Part shown: piece after piece, positions 54,223 to 61,132 of the stretch
How positions within the stretch are numbered: position 1 is the first letter of the stretch
How the letters are laid out: every line of letters begins with the position of its first letter
Source: Rhodopseudomonas palustris
GTDB taxonomy: Bacteria > Pseudomonadota > Alphaproteobacteria > Rhizobiales > Xanthobacteraceae
Length of the DNA stretch: 61,132 nt
Assembly (NCBI GenBank): GCA_016215605.1
Contig: JACRJB010000027.1
Span: 1 to 61,132, forward strand
Reading direction: 5' to 3'
The notes under the pieces: generated by a model
The model's input: the letters and a program-made list of their open reading frames with translations, nothing else
The model's database searches: none
What the model was told of the DNA's origin: nothing
Made by a program: the position numbers and the translations under genes

Positions 54223-55851
54223 CTACTTCTTCGCGATCTTGTAGATCGCGTTCTCGATGTCCGACGACACGTAGATCGTGCCGCCGGCGCCGACCGCGAC
54301 GCCGGTCGGCATGTTGGTCGGCGGCAGGCCGGGGGCGGGGACGAGGCCGATCGGCAGGTTGCCGGCGAGCTCGGTGACCTTGCCGGAGGCCGGATCGATT
54401 TCGACCACGCGCTTGGCGCCGACTTCGGCGACGATCAGCTGGCCGGACGGCGCCAGCGCCAGTCCCTCCGGCATCTTCAGGTCCTTCGCCACCACCGTCT
54501 TGGCGCCGGTGCTTGTATCGATCTTCGTCACCTGTCCGGCGAACGCCTCGGTGACGTAGATCCCGCCGTCGGGCGCGGCGACGAGGCCGACCGGGCCGGC
54601 GAGATCGGTGGCGATCGGTTTGCGGTCCTTGCCGTGCTCGCCGCCGACTTCGATCAGCGATTTCGTCCCGAGCTCGGCGACGACGAGCTTGCCGCTCGCC
54701 AGGCGGATCGCGTCGTAAGGCGCCTTGAAGCCGTGCATCATCTCGACCGTCTTGCCGCTGCTGCGGTCGATCACCTGCACGGTGCCGGTGAACCAGCTCG
54801 ACAGGATCACCTCGTTGCCCTTGGCGGTCGCGCTCATCGGATATTCCAGCGTGACGCCGTCGGCGTGCATCCGCGCCAGCTCGCGCACCTCGCCGGTGGC
54901 GCCGTCGACGCTGCGATAGGCGAACACGTCGGCGACGTGGATGGTGTCCTTGCCGCCCTCGGAGACGACGGCGATCCCGGCCGGGAAGGCGAGCTTGCCG
55001 ATGATCAGCTGCTTCGCCGTGCCAGTCTTGGGATCGACCTCCTGGATGCCGTTGTCGGCCATGTTGGAGACGAAGATGCGGTCCTGCGCGTCGACCGCCA
55101 GATTGTCGAGCGACGGCTTGAGCTGCGCCGCGACCTGCTTGGCGCCGGTCTTGATGTCGACCTTGACGAGCTGGCCGAGCGCGGTGTCGAGCACGAACAG
55201 ATTGCCCTTGCTGTCGAAATTCGCCGCCGCCGGAATCTTGAAGCCGTCGGCGACGACGCTGAGTTCGCCCTTGTCGACGTCGACCGCCGCGACCTGGCCC
55301 TTGAACCACAGCGGCCCGTAGATCTTGTCGTCGGGCCCGAACTCGAAGCCGTTCAGCCCGCCCATCTTCTCCATGATCTTGCGCGGCGGCTTGATGCCCT
55401 CGACGTCGATTTCGTACAGCGCATCGCCGAGAAACACCTGCGTGGCGTAAAGCCGGCCGTCCTTGCGGAAGGCGAGGGAGTTGATGCCGGGCAGGCCCGA
55501 GGCGAGCTTCCTGATCGGACCGTCGCCCTTGCGCGCATACAGATCACCGGTGAGGAACGCGGTCCACGCCATGGTGCCGTCCAGTGCGAAGGCGATGTCG
55601 TCCGCCATGCCTTCCGGCGTCGGCACGGCGATCTTCGCCGTGCCATTGGCGCGATCGACCTCGTACAGCGCCGCGCCGGCCACCGAGCCCGCGAACAGCC
55701 GGCCGGCCTTGTCGATGCCGAGGCCATGCACGCCGTGGAACGCCGAGCCGTCGACCAGTTTGGTGACCTGATACTCGTCCGCGCGCGCGGCGCACGCCAT
55801 CGACAGTCCGAGCGCCACCACACTCGCGCCCAGCGCAAGTTTGCTCCTCAT
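54223..55851 (-). CDS. Periplasmic beta-propeller (SMP-30/NHL-like) protein
   Basis: 542 residues with signal peptide (MRSKLALGASVVALGLSMACAARAD). The rest is at least ten repeats of a four-stranded blade with motifs such as GLGIDKAGRLFAGSVAGAALYEVD, ADGFKIPAAANFDSKGNLFVLDTALGQLVKVD and LAGPVGLVAAPDGGIYVTEAFAGQVTKID, enough for two propellers. Paired EDN-type residues of a lactonase site are not obvious, so a binding or scaffold role is as likely as an enzymatic one. Single-gene transcript. Confidence 0.82.
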   Translation of the reverse strand: MRSKLALGASVVALGLSMACAARADEYQVTKLVDGSAFHGVHGLGIDKAGRLFAGSVAGAALYEVDRANGTAKIAVPTPEGMADDIAFALDGTMAWTAFLTGDLYARKGDGPIRKLASGLPGINSLAFRKDGRLYATQVFLGDALYEIDVEGIKPPRKIMEKMGGLNGFEFGPDDKIYGPLWFKGQVAAVDVDKGELSVVADGFKIPAAANFDSKGNLFVLDTALGQLVKVDIKTGAKQVAAQLKPSLDNLAVDAQDRIFVSNMADNGIQEVDPKTGTAKQLIIGKLAFPAGIAVVSEGGKDTIHVADVFAYRSVDGATGEVRELARMHADGVTLEYPMSATAKGNEVILSSWFTGTVQVIDRSSGKTVEMMHGFKAPYDAIRLASGKLVVAELGTKSLIEVGGEHGKDRKPIATDLAGPVGLVAAPDGGIYVTEAFAGQVTKIDTSTGAKTVVAKDLKMPEGLALAPSGQLIVAEVGAKRVVEIDPASGKVTELAGNLPIGLVPAPGLPPTNMPTGVAVGAGGTIYVSSDIENAIYKIAKK

Positions 55852-56449
55852 CGCATTCTCTCCCGTATGCTTGTTCTTATGCGGCGAGTATTTGTTGGGG
55901 CGGATGACTTGGCAAGCGAAAAGGGAAAATTCATATAGCTCACTCGATTGATCGCCTCAACGATTCCCCCAAACTTTGAGCTCCATGGAGTTGTTGCAGT
56001 GTATCGCACGCACAGCGCGGGCATCTTGCGATCAACATCAATGTCGATCCACGGCGCGGTTGACTGGCCCAGAAGACTGGGGCGCGCCTGTGGCGCGCGT
56101 CCCTTAACTGCGTGACCTAACGCCGCGTGCAAGGACTGATTGCCTGCACTCAAAATCTAAGTGGGTCGGCAAGTGCGCCGGCCTTGCTGTTGCAACGACG
56201 GCAAGTACCTTTGCATCTCGCCGCCGGACTAGAGTCATTCAGCTTCTGATAGAATCGGAGCTGAAGATGCGTAACTCCTGCCACACGCACAACCTCATGG
56301 TGAGGAGGCGCGTAGCGCCGTCTCGAACCATGGGCCGCGGACACTGCGTTGCCCCATCCGTCGAGACGTCCGGCTTCGCCGGGCTCCTCAGGATGAGGAC
56401 TCAGTGCCTTCGGGAAGGTCGGATCGTTTCAATCAAGCGATGAAACGCT
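55852..56449. other. 598-bp gap with two repeat families
   Basis: Bases 56228-56270 hold a degenerate copy of the hairpin at 43591, and 56291-56400 an inverted copy of the repeat at 39264 (CTCATGGTGAGGAGGCGCG...CGGGCTCCTCAGGATGAGG). The stretch 55852-56227, upstream of the propeller gene, carries no gene I can support. Confidence 0.6.
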
Positions 56450-57619
56450 CTAGCTTGCCTTGGTACAGCCAGTGTCTCCCCGCGACATTCTGTTATCCAA
56501 TAGGATCACAGCTTCTCTTGTAATGAACTTCGGCGTTATTTTGCTGCCCAGGAACTCGTAGATCGCCTTGCGAAGTGCCCCGCCGTTGTCACCAAGCTTG
56601 GTTGCTGCGGGAAAGCCACAGAACAAAGACCATCTTTGAATTTGTTCGGCGCCGAGAGATTTTTCGTAGGCGTCCGGGCTTGGTCCTGTCATGGGTTTCG
56701 GGGGAGGATCTGCAGCGTTGGATTCCGTCGCATTTCTCTGGTCTGTTGCCGAGATGAACATGATCGTCCCGGTGGCTTGATCAACCCCAATATTCGATGG
56801 CGAATTGTTGATCGAGCGATTGAGGAGGAAGCGCATTCCCTCGCGAGTGCATTGATACTCGATGATGCTCACGGCGTTCAAAGCATCGGAGAATGTGTAT
56901 GCTCCGAGACCAATGTCAGCGGTCAACGGATCTCGCGGGGCTAGGTCCGCTTTGTCTGCCTCCTTCAGATAAAATTCCGCGAGCTTGTTCTGGGCCGTCT
57001 CCACCAGGACGCGTGCGGCGTCTCGGTCGATTGAGAGGAAGCGGTATTCTTGATAGGCCTCGAAGCCTTCGTTGACGCCTGTGACCGCGATGAAGAACGA
57101 TTTGGTAAGTGTGCTGTTCGCATTAACGAGCGCAAGGATTCCGCTTGCAAATGTGGAAGCTACGCCAATCTCACGCTTGAGGAAGTTGACATACTGACTT
57201 CCTTCGTCCAGTCGCGTGAGATGACTTCGGCAAATTAGCTGGGCCGCCCGCAAGCCCGTTCGGATGTAGTACTTTACGAAGGGCTTAACACCAGAAGCTT
57301 TTACTACGGATTCGACATATGCGGAATCGTCTCCCGCTCGAAGTTTCACCTCAAGTTCTCGGGAGGCCCTGATGGTGTCAGGTGGAAAGAACGGAATTGT
57401 TCGGTAGCCGGCGCGCTCCGATAGGTTCTGGAAATCCGAGTACTTGATCGGGTCGAGGTGATAAGCCCGCGACATCATGATCGAGGCCTGGACGAACAAT
57501 TGAATTGCGGCGTCTGCCTCGTTGTCTAACACCAGCCGCGGAGGATTTAGCGGCGGGTTGCGGCAGCCAGTTAGGCCAAAAACCGCCAGCAAGGTACAAA
57601 CAAATAAACGAAATCTCAT
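56450..57619 (-). CDS. Putative lipoprotein of unknown function, lower GC
   Basis: 389 residues from the ATG at 57619, preceded by GGAGG. The N-terminus MRFRLFVCTLLAVFGLTGC has lipobox LTGC with C19, so it is a lipoprotein. The mature protein is helical with Ser/Thr/Asn-rich and Phe/Tyr-rich parts (SERAGYRTIPFFPPDTIRASREL, TLTKSFFIAVTGVNEGFEAYQEYRFL) and a Pro-rich linker (AADPPPKPMTGPSPDAYE). I recognise no domain. Base composition is clearly lower in GC than its neighbours and codon use is less biased, which suggests acquisition. Nothing adjacent explains it. Confidence 0.75.
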   Translation of the reverse strand: MRFRLFVCTLLAVFGLTGCRNPPLNPPRLVLDNEADAAIQLFVQASIMMSRAYHLDPIKYSDFQNLSERAGYRTIPFFPPDTIRASRELEVKLRAGDDSAYVESVVKASGVKPFVKYYIRTGLRAAQLICRSHLTRLDEGSQYVNFLKREIGVASTFASGILALVNANSTLTKSFFIAVTGVNEGFEAYQEYRFLSIDRDAARVLVETAQNKLAEFYLKEADKADLAPRDPLTADIGLGAYTFSDALNAVSIIEYQCTREGMRFLLNRSINNSPSNIGVDQATGTIMFISATDQRNATESNAADPPPKPMTGPSPDAYEKSLGAEQIQRWSLFCGFPAATKLGDNGGALRKAIYEFLGSKITPKFITREAVILLDNRMSRGDTGCTKAS

Positions 57620-57828
57620 GGCGGCCTCCGGCGATAAAAATGCGGACGCAAAAATTCGAATGAAGTATTTTTCAATAAGCAATTATCGAAACACGCGCCG
57701 CAGCGCCTGACAACGGCGGTTTGCGCCGAACGTCACCGGGTTCCGCGTATTTGGCGGTGCGTGACGATTCCGCAACACCGACGAGTCGGTAACGGCCGTC
57801 TCTGGCGCCGCAATATGAAGCCGGGCTG

Positions 57829-59892
57829 TTACTTCCTCGCCGCCGCCGCGTTCACACTGCGCACCGGGGGCGTCGCCGCCGTCAGGTCTTCGGCGAATCT
57901 TCCGCCGCCGCGGCTGGTCAGCATGGCGTCGAGGCGGTCGCGTTCTTTTTCGAAGCTCGCGAGCAGTGGGCCTTCGAGCGAGCGGCCGCGCGGCAGTTTC
58001 ACGCGCATCGGGTCGACGAAGCGGCCGTTGACGAGAATTTCGTAGTGCACATGCGCGCCGGTCGATAGACCCGTCGAGCCGACGAAGCCGATCACCTGGC
58101 CCTGGCGCACGCGCTTGCCGGGCTCCATGCCCTTGGCGAACGCCGACATGTGGCCGTAGGCGGTCTCGTAGCCGTTGTTGTGCTTGATCCGGATGTATTT
58201 GCCGTAGCCGCCTTCCCAGCCGGCCTTCTCGATCACGCCGTTGCCGGAGGCGAAAATCGGGGTGCCGTAGGGCGTCGACCAGTCGACGCCGGTGTGCATC
58301 TTGACGTAGCCGAGGATCGGATGGCGGCGGCCGCCGAAGCCGGAGCGCATGATCGCGTTGTTGACCGGCTTGCGCACCAGGAACTTCTTCGCGCTCTTGC
58401 CGCTCTCGTCGTAGAAATCGACCACCGCGTCGTCGGGGGTCTGGAAACGATAGTATTTCTTGGTCTCGCCGCCCACCGTGAGCGAGGCGAACAGCACGTC
58501 GTTCTTTTCGACCGCGGCGGTGGTCTCGTCGTCGCCGGCGTAGAACACCTCGAACGAGTCGCCAGCCTGCACCTTGCGCTGGAAGTCGACGTCGTAGGAG
58601 TAGATCTTGATCATGTCGTCGATGATCGCCTGCGGCACCTTGTTGCGCATCGCGGTCTCGTAGATCGACTGGTAGAGCCGGACGCCGGTGCCGTCGTCCT
58701 CCTCGTCGTCGCTGGCGTCGGCGGTTTCGCTGACGGTGTTCAGCGCCTGGACGTCGACCGCGACGTAGCGGCCGAGATCGGACAGCGCCGCGACTGCCTC
58801 GACCGCCGATTCGCCGGCGACGATCACCCGGAACGGCTGCGGCGGCTTGCCGGTGGCCGACGGCTCCATCAGGATTCGCAGCTTCTGGCCTTCCTTCAGC
58901 CCGCCGCTGCGGCCGCGCGCGCCGAGCGCGGCGGCGACCGCATTGGCGTCTTCGTCGCTGGCGCCCTGGTCGCGCAGCACCGACACCACGGTGTCGCCCT
59001 TCTTGACGATGTGGACGCGCTCGCCGGTGGGGTTGCCGCCGGTCGCCTGCTCCTTGGTCTTCGGCAGCAGCGTGACGTTTTCCGGCACGATTCGGGTCTC
59101 GAAGCCCGCATAGGGGTCGGCGGACGGCCCTTCGGGCGCGTAGCCGAGCCGCATGTCGCTACCGATGTCGCCGGCGGTGGCGCTGGCGTAGCGCACGCCG
59201 CTGTTGCCCTTCCAGTTCGCGGCGTCGCGCACCCGCATCAGGATCTCGTCGGGCGGGATCGCGCCGGCGATCTTCGCCTTCGGCAGCACCTGGCCGAGAT
59301 CGCGGGTGACGAACGAGACTTCTGCGTCGGGCTCGACCGCGTCGGGATTCTGCGCGTCCTCGGCGGTCGGCGCGGCGGAGCCGACGTCGCTCAGCATCCG
59401 CTGCGCATTGAAGGGCGGGATCTTGGCCGACAGATCGCTGGTGGTCAGCGACAGATTGCCGGCGATCTTGATGAACGGCCGCACCCGGACGACGTCGCGA
59501 TTGCCGACGCGGGTGACGGTCGAGACCTTGATGACGTTGCGCGCCGCCTGCGATTCGCTGGGCGGGGGCAGGCGGTCGCTCTTGTGCAGGGCGGCGTTCT
59601 TGTCGGCGCCGAAGGCGCCGCGCAGCGCCGCTTCGACCCGCTCCGGCGCCTTCGCGAAGGTCATTTCGCCGTCGAGCGACGCGAAAACGGCGCCGCCGAT
59701 CAAGGCTGCGCCGCACAGGCCGGTCAGAATCGTGCCGCTGAACCATTGCACGGAGACGCGACGGCGATCGATCACCGCAGCTTCGGAGCCATCGACGGAA
59801 AGCGGGGGCTCGTGGCCGAGGTCGATGAAACCGACCTCGCGCCCGTGGCTGCTTCCCCGTGACAACCTCTGGCTCAAACCGCCGTCCCCCAA
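57829..59892 (-). CDS. M23-family cell-wall endopeptidase (LysM-like region)
   Basis: 687 residues: short cytoplasmic N-terminus, one membrane helix (about 52-73), a long periplasmic region with a LysM-like stretch (VHIVKKGDTVVSVLRDQGASDEDANAVAAALGARGR) and a C-terminal M23 domain. Zn ligands are in SGFGGRRHPILGYVKMHTGVDWSTPYGTPI (His and Asp) and GAHVHYEILVNGRFVDP (HxH). This MepM/NlpD-like organisation cuts or activates peptidoglycan crosslinks during growth. The TTG at 59892 follows GAGGGA; a TTG at 59877 with GGGGG upstream is the alternative. Confidence 0.9.
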   Translation of the reverse strand: MGDGGLSQRLSRGSSHGREVGFIDLGHEPPLSVDGSEAAVIDRRRVSVQWFSGTILTGLCGAALIGGAVFASLDGEMTFAKAPERVEAALRGAFGADKNAALHKSDRLPPPSESQAARNVIKVSTVTRVGNRDVVRVRPFIKIAGNLSLTTSDLSAKIPPFNAQRMLSDVGSAAPTAEDAQNPDAVEPDAEVSFVTRDLGQVLPKAKIAGAIPPDEILMRVRDAANWKGNSGVRYASATAGDIGSDMRLGYAPEGPSADPYAGFETRIVPENVTLLPKTKEQATGGNPTGERVHIVKKGDTVVSVLRDQGASDEDANAVAAALGARGRSGGLKEGQKLRILMEPSATGKPPQPFRVIVAGESAVEAVAALSDLGRYVAVDVQALNTVSETADASDDEEDDGTGVRLYQSIYETAMRNKVPQAIIDDMIKIYSYDVDFQRKVQAGDSFEVFYAGDDETTAAVEKNDVLFASLTVGGETKKYYRFQTPDDAVVDFYDESGKSAKKFLVRKPVNNAIMRSGFGGRRHPILGYVKMHTGVDWSTPYGTPIFASGNGVIEKAGWEGGYGKYIRIKHNNGYETAYGHMSAFAKGMEPGKRVRQGQVIGFVGSTGLSTGAHVHYEILVNGRFVDPMRVKLPRGRSLEGPLLASFEKERDRLDAMLTSRGGGRFAEDLTAATPPVRSVNAAAARK

Positions 59893-60332
59893 AATTCCCT
59901 CGCCCGCGGCGATCGCCGGCCGGCAAGTGTCCTGACCTGTCGGAGTCTCCGGGCGATCGGCTGGATCACCAGAGCCTCCTGTGCTGCCGCAGCTCCAGGA
60001 AACGCCGCGAGGGCGAACCAGGAGGCCGGGGCTGCGCCGCGGACGTTCGACAAGAGGCGGCCAAATTGCTGGCAGCCGGCGCGAACGTCAATGGCGGGAA
60101 ATGTTCGAAGCCGCACGCCCGAAAGGATTTGACGGTGAAAGCATCACGATCGCGATCCCTGTCTGGCGAAATCCGGCTGCCGACCCTGGCAGCCGGACGA
60201 TTCCGGCCAATCTATTTTGGGGAGAACGGCCGAGGAATGTGGCTTCAGTACGGCGTGGGGGGCCGGAACGTCTTGTAATTTCGGCGGAAAATCATTTTTC
60301 GGGATCACACGACATTTTTCTGACGAAGGCCG

Positions 60333-60362
60333 TTGACAGATCCGAAGGGCCTGGCCTATAAA
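60333..60362 (+). promoter_or_regulatory. rrn promoter
   Basis: TTGACA (60333-60338), an 18-bp spacer and TATAAA (60357-60362) form the strongest promoter match in the window, about 470 bp upstream of mature 16S rRNA. Confidence 0.8.
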
Positions 60363-60499
60363 CCAACCACTGAGCGCGGCGCCGCTGCAGCCCACCGGGC
60401 CCCAGCGAGCTTCCGCGCCTCTGAAAGCTTCATCATCATGATGAGTGATCAGCAGCCGAGAGTCATCGGTTGCTAATTGCCGTCGGATGGAGAGAAAAG

Positions 60500-60583
60500 G
60501 CTCCTATAAGTGTAGGAGCAGAAGTCGAAACCTTCGGGTTTGCGCTTCATTGGACCTTCGGGTCCTTGGGGTCTTCGGGCTCC
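60500..60583 (+). other. rrn leader hairpins, three with UUCG tetraloops
   Basis: GCTCCT/AGGAGC (60500-60519) is followed by AAACC-TTCG-GGTTT (60528-60541), GGACC-TTCG-GGTCC (60552-60565) and GGGGTC-TTCG-GGCTCC (60568-60583). Each of the last three has the extra-stable cUUCGg closure. Confidence 0.8.
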
Positions 60584-60829
60584 GGGCTGTTTGACAAGTA
60601 AAGATGAAGAAAGAGAAACGTGGACGGCGAAGTCCTTGCGGGTCTCGATTGTAAGAAGGCTTCGGCTTTCGAGCATAGAGACCGGACGAAAGACTTCGGC
60701 GGTTACACGTTTCAAAGGTTACACCATGACGTCTTCGGATGTCGTGTCGACTGCGATGTGAATCGTGGTCGGCGTATATGGTGGGACCTCGTCAAAACGT
60801 TGTGATCAGCCGGTTCAAAGTTTCAAGTC

Positions 60830-61132
60830 CAACTTGAGAGTTTGATCCTGGCTCAGAGCGAACGCTGGCGGCAGGCTTAACACATGCAAGTCGAACGGGC
60901 ATAGCAATATGTCAGTGGCAGACGGGTGAGTAACACGTGGGAACGTACCTTTTGGTTCGGAACAACTGAGGGAAACTTCAGCTAATACCGGATAAGCCCT
61001 TACGGGGAAAGATTTATCGCCGAAAGATCGGCCCGCGTCTGATTAGCTAGTTGGTGAGGTAATGGCTCACCAAGGCGACGATCAGTAGCTGGTCTGAGAG
61101 GATGATCAGCCACATTGGGACTGAGACACGGC
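60830..61132 (+). rRNA. rrs: 16S ribosomal RNA, 5' part (truncated by window edge)
   Basis: Starts at CAACTTGAGAGTTTGATCCTG and contains GCGAACGCTGGCGGCAGGC, the universal bacterial 27F region, and ends near GGGACTGAGACACGGC. The V1/V2 positions match Rhodopseudomonas/Bradyrhizobium types (GAACGGGCATAGCAATATGTC; GGATAAGCCCTTACGGGG). About 303 of 1480 bases are present. Confidence 0.98.

Larger units (their letters stand above)
59893..60829. other. rRNA operon leader and upstream region
   Basis: 59893-60332 has no supported gene; a short plus-strand stretch around 60045-60100 reads like the end of an ankyrin repeat, but lacks any start or length. From the promoter at 60333 the sequence is the rrn leader up to the 16S 5' end, containing the hairpins listed separately. 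Confidence 0.6.

Noticed and set aside
60045-60105. Ankyrin-like words (KLLAAGANVNGG) upstream of the rrn promoter
   Set aside because: Only about 15 residues fit, with no start codon, neighbouring repeats or reading frame of useful length; probably chance or a tiny relic.

Overview
The window reads as chromosome from a high-GC alphaproteobacterium of the Nitrobacteraceae (Rhodopseudomonas/Bradyrhizobium group). This rests on the 5' end of a 16S rRNA gene at the right edge, on alphaproteobacterial 6S RNA and SAM-II RNAs, and on chorismate mutase-hisC-tyrA and yebC-ruvCAB gene groups whose products look rhizobial. Most genes are housekeeping. Intergenic gaps are filled with several families of short palindromic repeats, the densest copies lying inside the ruv region.

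Layout. 297-5897: a divergent unit around a two-cysteine ArsR-type repressor (BigR/YgaV class), with a DUF2892 membrane protein on one side and an RND adaptor, an RND permease and a DsbA-like protein on the other. 6104-8068: small secreted protein, ferric-reductase-like flavocytochrome and cytochrome b5-like protein. 8224-12713: heavy-metal RND adaptor and pump with a DUF3240 protein. 12844-13741: ICMT-like methyltransferase and single-domain rhodanese, with their own promoter and an AT-rich palindrome resembling the one at bigR. 13765-15818: Lys/Ala-rich protein, a possible one-helix membrane protein, a RelE-type toxin with its XRE antitoxin, and a tail-anchored protein. 16021-18959: 6S RNA, 5-formyl-THF cyclo-ligase, YmdB-like phosphoesterase and PPK2.

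19395-23690 is the most unusual part. It is a tightly overlapping three-gene operon of a class-V-type PLP enzyme, an ATP-grasp ligase and a group-II PLP decarboxylase. I recognise each fold but not the pathway, and it looks like a small uncharacterised biosynthetic system. It is bounded by a clear terminator of the upstream chemoreceptor gene and by its own candidate operator.

26141-29076: Omp25-like porin, small secreted proteins and an ECF sigma / membrane protein / periplasmic metal-sensor operon (Cnr-like plan). 29295-31055: a soluble chemoreceptor with its signalling domain at the N-terminus, followed by a PilZ-like and a sensory-like domain. 31247-35852: yebC, ruvC, ruvA, a cytidine-deaminase-like gene overlapping ruvA, ruvB and ybgC. 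35943-41976: NDH-2, OpgC-like acyltransferase, DUF1348 protein with a perfect 18-bp palindrome, TetR regulator, and a YciI-ECF42 pair. 42256-46645: SDR oxidoreductase, DUF2934 protein and a chorismate mutase-hisC-tyrA operon. 46920-49028: SAM-II riboswitch with overlapping antiterminator/terminator, metX and metW. 49341-59892: CHAP-like secreted protein, MOSC protein, clpB, periplasmic beta-propeller, an unplaced lower-GC lipoprotein and an M23 endopeptidase. 60333-61132: rRNA promoter, a leader with three successive UUCG-capped hairpins, and the start of 16S rRNA.

All calls come from reading the sequence without database searches. Start codons were chosen by ribosome-binding sites, overlaps and family length, and alternatives are given where they matter.
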